Notes under the pieces: model-generated
Told to the model about the DNA's origin: nothing
Seen by the model: only the letters and a program-made list of their open reading frames with translations
Database searches by the model: none
Shown here: positions 16,507 to 25,514 of the stretch, in pieces
Layout of the letters: each line of letters opens with the position of its first letter
How positions within the stretch are numbered: position 1 is the stretch's first letter
NCBI RefSeq assembly: GCF_001189845.1
Contig: NZ_LFLZ01000081.1
Coordinates: 1 to 38,277 of the forward strand
Source: Bradyrhizobium tropiciagri
GTDB taxonomy: Bacteria > Pseudomonadota > Alphaproteobacteria > Rhizobiales > Xanthobacteraceae
DNA length: 38,277 nt
Direction of reading: 5' to 3'
Translations under genes and position numbers: made by a program

Positions 16507-17718
16507 ATGACCGACCCCATCACCGACAAGCTGAGCGACAACATCGGGCGCGCGCGCGGCACCGACTACTTCCTGATGAAGGAGCAACTGACGTCGGAGG
16601 AAATCGAGATCCTGAGCAAGGTGCGCGAATTCGGTGAGGGCGAGGTGCTGCCGATCGTCAACTCCTATTGGGAACGCGGCGAGTTTCCCTTCGACTTGGT
16701 TCCCAAGATCGCGGCGCTGAACATCGTCGGCGATCACAACATGCAGGGGCACGGATGCCGGCCGATGACGGCGGTCGGAGCGGGCCTGATCATGATGGAG
16801 CTCAGCCGGATCGACTCGAGTATCGCGACGTTCTTCGCGGTGCATCTCGGATTGGCAATGCAGTCGATCAACCTGCTCGGCTCCGAAGAGCAGCGGCAGC
16901 GCTATCTGCCCGAGATGGCGAGGTTCGAGAAGGTCGGCGCATTCGCCCTGACCGAACCCGATCACGGATCGGATTCGGTCGCCCTCGAAACCACCGCGAA
17001 GCGCGAAGGGGACGAGTGGGTGATCAATGGACGCAAGCGCTGGCCGGGCAATGCCGTCTGGTGCGACTACATCGTGGTCTACGCCCGCGACGTCGCCGAC
17101 AAGCAGGTCAAGGCGTTCGTGGTCGAGAAGAACAACCCCGGCTACAAGGCGACCAAGATAGAGGGCAAGGTGTCGCTGCGGATGGTGCAGAACGCCGACA
17201 TCACCCTCACCGACTGCCGGGTATCCGAGGACGCGCGCCTGAAGAACTGCAATTCGTTCAAGGATTGCGCCAGGGTGCTGATGGGCACCCGCAACACGGT
17301 GGCCTGGGCATCGCTCGGAAATGCCGTTTCGGCCTATGACATCGCCCTGACCTACGCGCAGCGCCGGATTCAGTTCGGCAAGCCGATCGCCAAGTCGCAG
17401 ATGGTCCAGTCGATCCTCGTCAACATGCTCGGCGACGTCACCGCGATGCAGCTCTATTGCATCCGGCTTGGCCGCCTGATCGACGACGGCAAGCTGGACG
17501 AGACGATGGCCGCGCTCGCCAAATACTATTGCAGCGTCAAGGGACGCGACGTGTGCCGGATGGCACGCGACGTCCTCGGCGGCAACGGCATCACGCTCGA
17601 TTTCCACGTCATGCGCCACATGTGCGACATGGAAAGCCTCGTCACCTACGAAGGCACGGCCGAGATCCAGTCCCTGATCGTCGGTCGGGACATCACAGGT
17701 CTCAGCGCCTTCGTCTGA
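16507..17718 (+). CDS. Acyl-CoA dehydrogenase (glutaryl-CoA dehydrogenase-like)
   Basis: This 403-residue flavoprotein has the usual three-domain acyl-CoA dehydrogenase layout. FAD/substrate motifs are FALTEPDHGSDSVALETTA (about 147-165) and INGRKRWPGNA. The C-terminal TYEGTAEIQ supplies the catalytic base Glu382, and the GRDITG end is typical of the glutaryl-CoA-dehydrogenase-like branch. AAGGAGG sits 6 nt from the ATG. It follows the CoA-transferase gene by 84 bp on the same strand, so the pair probably activates an acid to its CoA thioester and then oxidises it. The substrate is not determined by sequence. Confidence 0.92.
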   Translation: MTDPITDKLSDNIGRARGTDYFLMKEQLTSEEIEILSKVREFGEGEVLPIVNSYWERGEFPFDLVPKIAALNIVGDHNMQGHGCRPMTAVGAGLIMMELSRIDSSIATFFAVHLGLAMQSINLLGSEEQRQRYLPEMARFEKVGAFALTEPDHGSDSVALETTAKREGDEWVINGRKRWPGNAVWCDYIVVYARDVADKQVKAFVVEKNNPGYKATKIEGKVSLRMVQNADITLTDCRVSEDARLKNCNSFKDCARVLMGTRNTVAWASLGNAVSAYDIALTYAQRRIQFGKPIAKSQMVQSILVNMLGDVTAMQLYCIRLGRLIDDGKLDETMAALAKYYCSVKGRDVCRMARDVLGGNGITLDFHVMRHMCDMESLVTYEGTAEIQSLIVGRDITGLSAFV

Positions 17719-17800
17719 TCGGGCTGACCTCTCTTCCGGGCGCGCTGACCTGACGCACACTGACGGGTGAGTTGCTCGAACGCGGTGGCGAAATGAGGGA

Positions 17801-17819
17801 CGGCGAGCCCGGCTTGCCG
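17801..17819. terminator. Short hairpin between convergent genes
   Basis: CGGCGAGC and GCTTGCCG form an 8-bp stem with one G-T wobble and a 3-nt loop. It lies between the acyl-CoA dehydrogenase stop (17718) and the converging tex stop (17832). The position suits a shared transcription end, but there is no U-tract. Confidence 0.3.
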
Positions 17820-17831
17820 CCCTGCCTCTGG

Positions 17832-20170
17832 TCAGGTCGGCTTGCCGCGCCCGCTCTTCTCGGCGGCGCGACGCAGCGCCTCGGCGAGCGCGCCACCGCC
17901 GGACTGCTCCTGCGGACGGCGCGGCGCGGATGAGGTCATCTTGGCCGAGCCGCGCGAGAAATCGCGTGACGGTCCCGCGTTGTCCTTCTTCGACCCGACC
18001 TCGTCGTCGAGCCGCAGCGTCAGCGCGATGCGCTTGCGCGCGACCTCGACGTCCAGCACCTTGACCTTGACGATATCGCCCGGCTTCACCACCTCGCGCG
18101 GGTCCTTGATGAAATTCCGCGACATCGCCGAGATGTGCACCAGCCCATCCTGGTGCACGCCGATATCGACAAAAGCGCCGAACGCGGCGACGTTGGTCAC
18201 GGTGCCCTCGAGGATCATGCCCACCTTGAGATCCTTGACCTCCTCGACACCGTCCTTGAACACCGCCGCCTTGAACGCCGGACGCGGGTCGCGGCCGGGC
18301 TTTTCCAGCTCGCGCAGAATGTCAGTGACGGTGGGCAGACCGAAGGTGTCGTCGACGAAGGATTGCGGCCTCAGCCCGCGCACCATTTCGGCATTGCCGA
18401 TCAGCGCCTTGATGTCGCTCTTCGTCGCCTCGAGAATGCGGCGCACCACCGGATAGGCTTCCGGATGCACGCCGGATGAATCGAGCGGGTCTTCGCCATT
18501 GCTGATGCGCAGGAAGCCCGCGCACTGCTCGAAGGCCTTCGGCCCGAGCCGCGGCACGTCCTTGAGCGCCTTGCGCGACTTGAACGGGCCGTTGGCGTCG
18601 CGGTGCTGCACGATGCTCTGCGCCAGTCCCTGGCCGATGCCCGACACCCGCGCAAGCAGCGGCACCGAAGCGGTATTGGCGTCGACGCGACCGCGTTCAC
18701 GCAGTCTTCCACCACGGCATCGAGCGAGCGCGCCAGCTTGGCTTCGCCGAGATCGTGCTGGTACTGGCCGACGCCGATCGCCTTCGGATCGATCTTGACC
18801 AGCTCGGCCAGCGGATCCTGCAGGCGCCGCGCGATCGAGACCGCACCGCGAATGGTGACGTCGAGATCGGGCAATTCGTTGGAGGCAAAGGCGGAGGCCG
18901 AATAGACCGACGCGCCGGCTTCGGAGACCACGATCTTGGTCATCTTGCGCTCGGGCAGCCGCTTCACGAGCTCGGTTGCCAGCTTGTCGGTTTCGCGCGA
19001 GGCGGTGCCGTTGCCGATCGCGATCAGCTCGACGCCATGCTCGATCGCGAGCTTGCCGAGGATGGCGAGCGACTCGTCCCAACGCCGCTGCGGCTCATGC
19101 GGATAGATTGCCGTATGCGCCACCACCTTGCCGGTGGCATCGATCACCGCGACCTTGACGCCGGTGCGATAGCCGGGATCGAGGCCCATGGTGGCGCGCG
19201 GGCCGGCCGGCGCCGCGAGCAAGAGGTCACGCAGGTTCGAGGCGAACACGCGCACCGCCTCGGTTTCGGCCGCGGTCCACAGCCGCATCCGCAAATCGAT
19301 GTTGAGATGGATCTGGATCTTGGTGCGCCAGGCCCAGCGCACCGTCTCCGTCAGCCACTTGTCGCCCTTGCGGCCCTGATTGGAGATCGCAAAGCGGTTC
19401 ATGATCCTGAGCTCGTAGAGACTGGGCTGGCCGACGACCGGCTCCTGCGCCTCCGGCTTGATCGCGAGGTCGAGGATCTCTTCCTTCTCGCCGCGGAACA
19501 GCGCAAGGATGCGGTGCGACGGCAGCTTCGGCAGCGGCTCGGAGAAATCGAAATAGTCCTTGAACTTCTCGCCTTCGGTCTTCTTGGCGGTGCGGACGGT
19601 CGAGGCCATGATGCCGTTCGACCACATCTCCTCGCGCAGCGCGCCGATCAGGTCGGCGTCCTCGGCGAAACGTTCGACCAGGATGGCGCGCGCGCCGTCC
19701 AGCGCAGCAGCGACGTCAGCGACCTGCTTCTCGGCGTTGACGAAGGGCGCGGCAACCTCGTTGGGGTCGTTCTGCGGCTGCGTCAGAAGCTGATCGGCAA
19801 GCGGCTCGAGCCCGGCTTCCTTGGCGATCTCGGCCTTGGTGCGGCGCTTCGGCTTGTAGGGCAAATAGATATCTTCCAGGCGCCCCTTGCTGTCGGCCGC
19901 CATGATCTGGGCCTCGAGCGCGGCATCGAGCTTGCCCTGCTCGCGAATCGAATTGAGCACCGCGGTGCGGCGCTCCTCGAGCTCGCGCAGATAGGTCAGC
20001 CGTTCTTCCAGCGTGCGCAGCTGCGCGTCATCGAGTGCGCCGGTGAGCTCCTTGCGGTATCGCGCGATGAACGGCACCGTGGCGCCGCCATCGAGCAGCG
20101 TCACCGCCGCCTCGACCTGCTCGTCGCGAACTCCCAGCTCCTGCGCAATCTGATGATGAATCTTGGCCAC
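17832..20170 (-). pseudogene. tex: Tex-family S1 RNA-binding transcription accessory protein, frameshifted
   Basis: Tex is a conserved nucleic-acid-binding protein linked to transcription and RNA quality control. The GTG at 20170 (MAKIHHQIAQELGV) is chosen over the in-frame GTG at 20185, because GAGAGAG lies 6 nt before it and family members begin this way. Visible in order: Tex N-domain, YqgF/RNase H-like domain (MGLDPGYRTGVKVAVID), helix-hairpin-helix region (LLARVSGIGQGLAQ) and an S1 domain (VGMILEGTVTNVAAFGAFVD). The first frame runs to VEDCVNAV and the second resumes at GVDANTASVPLLARV. One base lost at about 18688 (GACGCGACC for GACGCCGACC) explains this. Restored length is about 779 residues, normal for Tex. 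An assembly error is the likely cause. Confidence 0.9.
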
Positions 20171-20288
20171 GCTATTCTCTCTCACCCCGTTGCGCCGCGG
20201 ATCACCGACGGCGCGGACGCCGCTTATGAACCATCCCGGATTGATTCATCAAGGCGCGCTGTGGATCAAATGAGGCGCAGGCGGCAAT

Positions 20289-21143
20289 CTATTTCCGGGA
20301 TGTTGGCCGCCCCCGGCTTGACAAATAGATGTGCGCGGCATTGCCGCCGAAAATCGCAGCCTTCGCGTCACTTGACAAATCAGCCAGTAGGCTCTCCGCA
20401 GCCGCGAACCAGTGCGCATAGCCGCCCGCGAGATTAACGACGGGCCAGTCGCTGCCCCACAGCAGCCGCTGCGGACCGAAGCATGCCAGTGCATGATCCA
20501 CCGCCTCGCGCAGATCGGCGACCTGCCAGTTCGGCGCCGCCTCGGTCGCAAGCCCCGACAGCTTGCAGACGACGTTGGCCCGTGCGGCAAGGCTCGCGAT
20601 GTCGTCCTTCCAGGCCGCGGTGTCGCCGGTGGCGAGCCGTGGCTTGCCGAAATGGTCGAGCACGAATTGCAGGTCCGGATGGCGATCGACCACCTGAACG
20701 AGCCGCGGCAGATGGCGCGGCAGCACCAGCGCATCGAACACGAGGTCGTGCCGCGCCATGGCCTCGAGCGGCGCCGCCAGTTCGGGGCGCAGCAGCCAGT
20801 CGTCATCGGCGATGTCCTGCACCATCGGCCGCAAGCCGACCAGCAGTTCGCGTTCGGCGATCGCATCGACCCGGTCCGCGGCATCGGGCGCATCGAAGTC
20901 GACCCAACCGATCACGCCGCGCACCAGTTCCGAGCTCCTGGCGACGTCGAGCATGAATGCCGTCTCCGCCTCGGTCGGTGCGGCCTGCACCAGGATCGTG
21001 CCCTCGATCGCGGCCGCGGCGAGATGCGGCATCAGGTCGGCCAGGTCGAAGTCGCGATAGATCGGCCCGCGCTCGGGCGTCAGCCAGCCGTAATCGGCGC
21101 GCGAAAGTCGCCAGACATGGTGATGGGCATCGATCCGCATCAT
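20289..21143 (-). CDS. Amidohydrolase-2 family lactonase (L-fuconolactonase-like)
   Basis: The start is at ATGATG (21143/21140), overlapping the stop of the upstream aldo/keto reductase gene; 284 residues from the first ATG. It has the N-terminal RIDAHHHVW metal motif, VLDHFGKP on barrel strand 6 and LLWGSDWPV, whose Asp is the expected catalytic acid. This matches sugar lactonases such as L-fuconolactonase. Unlike the amidohydrolase at 6531-7421, it keeps the Asp. With the overlapping dehydrogenase gene it forms a logical pair: oxidation of an aldose to a lactone, then lactone hydrolysis. The exact sugar is inferred only. Confidence 0.88.
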   Translation of the reverse strand: MMRIDAHHHVWRLSRADYGWLTPERGPIYRDFDLADLMPHLAAAAIEGTILVQAAPTEAETAFMLDVARSSELVRGVIGWVDFDAPDAADRVDAIAERELLVGLRPMVQDIADDDWLLRPELAAPLEAMARHDLVFDALVLPRHLPRLVQVVDRHPDLQFVLDHFGKPRLATGDTAAWKDDIASLAARANVVCKLSGLATEAAPNWQVADLREAVDHALACFGPQRLLWGSDWPVVNLAGGYAHWFAAAESLLADLSSDAKAAIFGGNAAHIYLSSRGRPTSRK

Positions 21144-22177
21144 GCCGGCACCGGCGCCTGCTGGTCGAGCAGACCCTCGGCCTTCAGGTCGCGCCACAGC
21201 GCGGCAGGGACCGAGGCCGAGAGCGCGGCGGCATTGCGCTCGACCTCCTGCGGCGCCTGCGCGCCGAGCACGACGCTTGCGACCGCCGGATGTCCCAGCG
21301 CGAAATGCAGCGCCGCGGTCGGCAGCGCCACGCCGTGGGCGCGGCAGACGCGCTCGATCGCCGCCACCTTCTGCATCACGTCGGGTGGCGCGTCCTTGTA
21401 ATTGTACTTGGCGCCGGCCACCGCGCCGGTCGCCAGGATACCGGAATTGAACACGCCGCCGAGCATCATGCCGATGCCCTGCTTCTCCGCCAGCGGCAGG
21501 AATTCGGCAAGCGCCGGCTGCTCCAGCAGCGAGTAGCGGCCGGCAAGCAGCATGGTGTCGAACGTTCCCGCCCTCGCGAAGCGCACGCACATCTCGGCCT
21601 CGTTGACGCCGATCCCGATGCCCTTGACCACACGCTCGGCACGCAATTTGTCGAGCGCGACATAGGCGCCCTCCATGGCCTCGCGGAACCTGGCTTCGAT
21701 CGCATCGGCGCCATGGGTCCAGACGTCGACGTCGTGAATCAAGAGCAAGTCGATATGATCGGTGCCGAGCCGCAGCAGCGACTGCTCCACCGAGCGCATG
21801 GTGCCGTCATAGGAATAATCGACCACCGCACGATGCGGCTGGCCGCCGACGAAATTGGAGCCGTCGCCGCGGCCGTGAAACGGGTCCATCCAACGCCCGA
21901 CCTTGGTGCAGACGACAAGATCGTCGCGCGCCACGCGGCGCAGCGCGGTGCCGCAGCGATGCTCGGCGAGACCGTGGCCGTAGAGCGGCGAGGAATCGAG
22001 CAAGTTCACACCCAGCGCAAATGCCCGCTCCATCGCGGCGATCGCAGCCGTGTCGTCGAGCCGCGCAAAGAGATCGCCGAGCGGTGCGGTGCCGAAACCG
22101 AGAATGGAGACATCGAGCCCGGTACGACCGAGCCTGCGGCGGGACAACGCTGGATGTGAGGATGGAGTTTGGTTCAC
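21140..22177 (-). CDS. Aldo/keto reductase (aldose 1-dehydrogenase-like)
   Basis: The start is placed at GTG 22177 (MTVNQTPSSH), 8 nt after GGGAG; the frame is open further upstream, but the added Cys-rich leader has no family support. The 345-residue protein is a TIM-barrel aldo/keto reductase. It carries the catalytic tetrad: Asp and Tyr in LLDSSPLYG, Lys in VVCTKVGR and His in LLLIHDVD. The closest functional theme I recognise is D-threo-aldose/L-fucose 1-dehydrogenase and pyridoxal dehydrogenase. It is co-transcribed with the downstream lactonase-like gene through a 4-bp ATGA overlap. Confidence 0.88.
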   Translation of the reverse strand: MNQTPSSHPALSRRRLGRTGLDVSILGFGTAPLGDLFARLDDTAAIAAMERAFALGVNLLDSSPLYGHGLAEHRCGTALRRVARDDLVVCTKVGRWMDPFHGRGDGSNFVGGQPHRAVVDYSYDGTMRSVEQSLLRLGTDHIDLLLIHDVDVWTHGADAIEARFREAMEGAYVALDKLRAERVVKGIGIGVNEAEMCVRFARAGTFDTMLLAGRYSLLEQPALAEFLPLAEKQGIGMMLGGVFNSGILATGAVAGAKYNYKDAPPDVMQKVAAIERVCRAHGVALPTAALHFALGHPAVASVVLGAQAPQEVERNAAALSASVPAALWRDLKAEGLLDQQAPVPA

Positions 22178-22333
22178 CGTGACGGCTCCCTTGCAGTTTT
22201 CTTGCTTGCAGGGAGAGTAGCCTTGTAGACACACCGAGCACAAGCGGATGCGCGCCGCGCATCATACGCGGACATGCGCCGCCGGGCGACGGTCGAAAGT
22301 TCCGCCGCTGTCATTTGACGCGACGACGCCTTC

Positions 22334-22651
22334 CTAGTGGTCGCCGGAGCTGATCTGCTCGGCGATGTTGTCGACCACCACCGGACTCTCGAAATAGGTC
22401 ACCATCGGATCGGCGCCATACTTTTCCCGGGCGCTGGCGCGCCACGCATCGGTGTACAAAGCTTCCGCCTCGCTCCGCGAGTTCCAGAAATAGATGCCGC
22501 CAGCCATCATGCCGTCTTCGGACAGCACATAGGTCTTGCGAAACAATCCCTGTACGCCGCGATAGATCGGCGCGGTGCTGAGGAAGATGGCGCGCGCTTC
22601 CTCGCGCGTGATCGGCTTGGGCAATTTGAAAGACGTGACGGCGGTAATCAT
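22334..22651 (-). CDS. YdhR-like putative monooxygenase (ABM-type fold)
   Basis: This 105-residue protein starts at MITAVTSFKLP, behind GGGAG 7 nt upstream; longer in-frame starts would run into the operator region. Its core (GLFRKTYVLSEDG..AGGIYFWNSRSEA, then YFESPVVVDN) resembles the small dimeric YdhR/antibiotic-biosynthesis-monooxygenase fold. That group often oxidises aromatic or quinone-like compounds without cofactors. The gene diverges from a TetR regulator gene with paired palindromes between them, so it is probably the regulator's main target. Confidence 0.75.
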   Translation of the reverse strand: MITAVTSFKLPKPITREEARAIFLSTAPIYRGVQGLFRKTYVLSEDGMMAGGIYFWNSRSEAEALYTDAWRASAREKYGADPMVTYFESPVVVDNIAEQISSGDH

Positions 22652-22674
22652 GCTGATCTCCCGGGGCATCATTC

Positions 22675-22709
22675 TTGACATGATTGTCAATCTTGACGAT
22701 GATGTCAAG
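22675..22709. promoter_or_regulatory. Tandem palindromic operator, probable TetR site
   Basis: Two consecutive palindromes lie between divergent genes: TTGACATGATTGTCAA (22675-22690, perfect 6-bp arms) and CTTGACGATGATGTCAAG (22692-22709, perfect 6-bp arms). Half-sites TTGAC and GTCAA recur with an 18-bp period. The position, 24 bp before both the TetR-family start at 22733 and the YdhR-like start at 22651, suggests autoregulation and divergent control. Confidence 0.75.
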
Positions 22710-22732
22710 GATACTCAGGCGGAGCGAGTCGG

Positions 22733-23308
22733 ATGGTGGGTGTACGTCAGTTCGACGAGGACGAGGTGATCGCGACGGCGCTCGACGTGTTCTGGCGCAA
22801 GGGCCTGCACGACGCGACGATGCAGGACCTTGCCGCCGCCACCGGCGTGCAGCGCGGCAGCCTTTACAACGCCTATGGCGACAAGGAAGCGATCTTCCTG
22901 CGCGCCTTCGATCAATATGCCGGGCAATTCCTCGAAGCGGCCGGTCATGCGCTGGCTCACGCCGACACGACGATCGCTTTGCGAAATTTCTTCGACATGA
23001 TCATCGTCAACATGACCGACGGCTCGCCGGCGCGCGGATGCCTGACGACGCGCACCGCGCTTGATGCGGCCATCTCGAGCACCGAGGTGCGTCAGCGCGT
23101 ACGGGATGTGCTGGGCCGGCTCGAGCAATTGATCGGCAGGACGCTCAGCGCGGCTCCGGGCCGGCGGCGCGCGGCGGATGCCGATCGGCTGGCACGGGTC
23201 ATCGTGACCTTCACGCGCGGCCTCGCCGTGATGGAGCGCGCCGGCTACAGCCGCAAGCAGCTGAAGGGATCGGCTGCGACCTTCGTCGACGCGGTGATGG
23301 GCACCTGA
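22733..23308 (+). CDS. TetR/AcrR-family transcriptional regulator
   Basis: This 191-residue protein has an N-terminal helix-turn-helix (about 9-55: DEDEVIATALDVFWRKGLHD, then TGVQRGSLYNAYGDKEAIF). An all-helical ligand domain follows, with the GCLTTRTALD motif of the TetR_C group often found near oxidoreductase genes. It probably represses itself and the divergent YdhR-like gene through the palindromes in the 81-bp intergenic region. A GFA-type gene follows after 22 bp on the same strand and may be under the same control. The inducer is unknown. Confidence 0.92.
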   Translation: MVGVRQFDEDEVIATALDVFWRKGLHDATMQDLAAATGVQRGSLYNAYGDKEAIFLRAFDQYAGQFLEAAGHALAHADTTIALRNFFDMIIVNMTDGSPARGCLTTRTALDAAISSTEVRQRVRDVLGRLEQLIGRTLSAAPGRRRAADADRLARVIVTFTRGLAVMERAGYSRKQLKGSAATFVDAVMGT

Positions 23309-23330
23309 GGAAGTTTTGGGAGGAAACATC

Positions 23331-23734
23331 ATGCCGGATCGAAAGGGTGGCTGCCTGTGCGGCGCGGTGCGCTACGAATTGAAGACCGAACCGCGCGGGA
23401 TCGCAATCTGTCACTGCACGCATTGCCGGCGGCTGAGCGGCAGCCTGTTCTCGCTCAATGTCGTGGTCCGCGAGGCCGAGTATCAGCAATCCGGCAAGAC
23501 CGCGGTCTTCATCGACAGGGGTGACAGCGGTCACCCGGTGGAACGCCATTTCTGCGGCGGCTGTGGCTCGCCGATCCTGGCCAAGACCGCGCTGATGCCC
23601 GGCAAGGTCGTGGTCAAGGCCGGCACGCTCGACAGCATGGACGCCTTCGGCCGCAGATCGAAATCTACACCGACCACGCCGCCACATGGCTCGCGCCGGT
23701 CGCAGGCACTACGCGCTTTGCGCAGAATGTGTGA
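23331..23734 (+). pseudogene. GFA/CENP-V family zinc protein, frameshifted
   Basis: The ATG at 23331 follows GGGAGG by 7 nt. The zinc-binding cysteines of the GFA (glutathione-dependent formaldehyde-activating-like) family are present: GGCLCGAVRY, CHCTHCRRLSG and FCGGCGSPI. In the given frame the sequence turns into a Ser/Arg-rich tail after DSMDAFG. Adding one base to the C run at about 23651 (GGCCGCAG to GGCCCGCAG) restores PQIEIYTDHAATWLAPV..TTRFAQNV, with a stop at 23732-23734 and about 134 residues, the family's usual size. Without the correction the frame runs to about 23933 into the opposite methyltransferase gene. A sequencing or assembly indel is likely. Confidence 0.82.
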
Positions 23735-23752
23735 CGGCCGCGCCCGCGGCAA

Positions 23753-24592
23753 TCAACCCGCCGGCTTGCGCGACCAGGCGCCGACAAAGGTCGGCAGCGC
23801 GAAGACGCCCTGCATGCCGACCACCTCGGTGCGCAGGCGCTCGGCAAAACTATCCAGCGCCAGCTCCGCCTCGGTAGCGACGCCGCGCTTGACAATATGC
23901 GGCTGGTTGCTGCGCAGGCCGCTCGCCATGTAGTCGTAACCGTCGAAATCCATGCCGCCTCCCACCGGCGCAAACAGGCTCATGCGCGGCGCCGGAAGCC
24001 CGGCCGCGACGAAGGCGCCGTGCAACGATAGTCCCATCCGGTTGTTCAGCCCGGCACGATGGAACATCTCCTTCACAGTGCCCCACGCCTGCGACAGCAG
24101 CGGCGACGGCGGATTGGCGATCGGCCCCTCACCCCAGTCCAGATCCTGAAACGCCACGATGCCGCCAGGCTTGAGGTGGGCGAGCAATTGTCGAACCAGC
24201 GCCGCAGGATCCTTCACGTAGATCAGCACAAGTCGGCCGACGACCGCATCGAAATCCCGGTCCAGCTCGATCGTGTTGATGTCGCCGACCCGGAATGACA
24301 CCTGCCGCAGACCGAGCGAGCGCGCGGCGGCCGCAGCCTCGTCGACGATCGCGGGATTGCTGTCGACGCCGACGACCGTCCCGCTCTCGCCGACCAGGCT
24401 TGCGGCAATGAAGGACACGTTGCCGGCGCCGCTTCCGACGTCGAGCACCTTCATGCCCGGCGCGAGCCCGGCCTCCTTCAGAAGCTGCCATGTCGACGCA
24501 TCGTAGAGCTGCGACTGGCGCTTGAGCCTGTCGGTCTCCGCGGTCGAGCGCCCCATCACGTAGTTCGGATCGTAACCGGACGTCTCTTGCAT
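23753..24592 (-). CDS. Class I SAM-dependent methyltransferase
   Basis: This 279-residue protein starts at MQETSGYDPN. The SAM-binding motif VLDVGSGAGN (49-58), the acidic loop VVGVDSNP and motif GDINTIELDRDFDAVVGRLVLIY give a Rossmann methyltransferase of the UbiE/methyltransf_25 type. The C-terminal half (GMDFDGYDYMASGLRS) resembles small-molecule methyltransferases. No strong ribosome-binding site precedes the chosen ATG, and the frame is open upstream into the alpha/beta hydrolase gene, so the start carries some doubt. It is 52 bp downstream of that hydrolase gene on the same strand, possibly in one operon. Substrate unknown. Confidence 0.87.
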   Translation of the reverse strand: MQETSGYDPNYVMGRSTAETDRLKRQSQLYDASTWQLLKEAGLAPGMKVLDVGSGAGNVSFIAASLVGESGTVVGVDSNPAIVDEAAAAARSLGLRQVSFRVGDINTIELDRDFDAVVGRLVLIYVKDPAALVRQLLAHLKPGGIVAFQDLDWGEGPIANPPSPLLSQAWGTVKEMFHRAGLNNRMGLSLHGAFVAAGLPAPRMSLFAPVGGGMDFDGYDYMASGLRSNQPHIVKRGVATEAELALDSFAERLRTEVVGMQGVFALPTFVGAWSRKPAG

Positions 24593-24644
24593 GGATGGCC
24601 CCGTCTTCGGTTCGTGGATATGATGTGCCGGCTCGCGCCCGCGC

Positions 24645-25502
24645 TCACCGCGACAGCAGGCCCGACAGGAAGGCTTGCAGGTCTGCCGCGAAGCGCTGCT
24701 CGAACGCGATGGCGCGGTGGGGTGAATGGCCGCATCCCTCATAGCGAACGATGTCAGCACGCGGATTGCCATACGCGAGGCGCGCCTCGTGATCCCTGAG
24801 AAAAGCCGCGCCACATCCCGGATCGGCCTGGACAATCCTGACCGGACACAGGAATTCCCGCTCGGTTGGGATCGCCGCCAGGACGGCGCCCGCAACGTTT
24901 CCATCGGCCCAGCACCGCCCGTCCTGCCGCTGCAGCGCAGAGGCGTGACTGAGCAGATGACGTGGGCCGTAATGATCGCGTCCGATTCCGCCCATCGGCG
25001 TCGGAGTGTCGGCAACGAAAGCAAGATACGCGCTGAGCGGCGCGTGCGTTTGCTGCCACGCAGCCTGACGCGCCCTGGCGATGGAAAACAGTTTTGGGAA
25101 GGCCGATTTCTCCCACTCCCCCGGTTGCCCCAGATACCACGGCGGATCCTCGAGGAAGGCGGCGCGCACATTGGCATCACCGCTCTGCGCCAGCACGCCG
25201 GCAACGCAGCCGCCGAGCGAATGGCCGACAATCACCGCCGGGCGCCCGATTGCGGCCAGCGCGGTCTTTGCATCCGAAACATAGGCGGCGAGATCATAGT
25301 CCGGGGCACGATCCGAGTGCCCGTGGCCGCGGAAATCCAGGGTCCAGATCCGATATCGATCCTTCAGCCGGCCGGCGATTTCCTGCCAGGTGTCCCGGCT
25401 CAGCGACAGGCCGTGCAGGAACAGGATCGGTTCGCCGTCCAGCGGGCCATGGACGGATGCTGCAAGCCTGATGCCGTGATTGTCGAGCGTGATATCGGTC
25501 AC
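24645..25502 (-). CDS. Alpha/beta hydrolase
   Basis: This 285-residue protein starts with GTG, 8 nt after GGAGA. It shows the alpha/beta hydrolase fold: oxyanion segment LFLHGLSLS (27-35), DFRGHGHSDR, nucleophile elbow VGHSLGG with Ser95, and catalytic His259 in EGCGHSPHR. The acid is probably the Asp in RIVQADPG. It lies between a membrane-protein gene (12 bp upstream as sequenced) and the methyltransferase gene, all on the minus strand. It acts on an ester, lactone or similar bond; nothing more specific can be read. Confidence 0.9.
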   Translation of the reverse strand: MTDITLDNHGIRLAASVHGPLDGEPILFLHGLSLSRDTWQEIAGRLKDRYRIWTLDFRGHGHSDRAPDYDLAAYVSDAKTALAAIGRPAVIVGHSLGGCVAGVLAQSGDANVRAAFLEDPPWYLGQPGEWEKSAFPKLFSIARARQAAWQQTHAPLSAYLAFVADTPTPMGGIGRDHYGPRHLLSHASALQRQDGRCWADGNVAGAVLAAIPTEREFLCPVRIVQADPGCGAAFLRDHEARLAYGNPRADIVRYEGCGHSPHRAIAFEQRFAADLQAFLSGLLSR

Positions 25503-25514
25503 CGAACATCTCCG

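Noticed and set aside
18755..20437. Plus-strand open frame of 560 codons opposite tex
   Set aside because: Shadow of the tex coding strand; the translation is low-complexity charged sequence.
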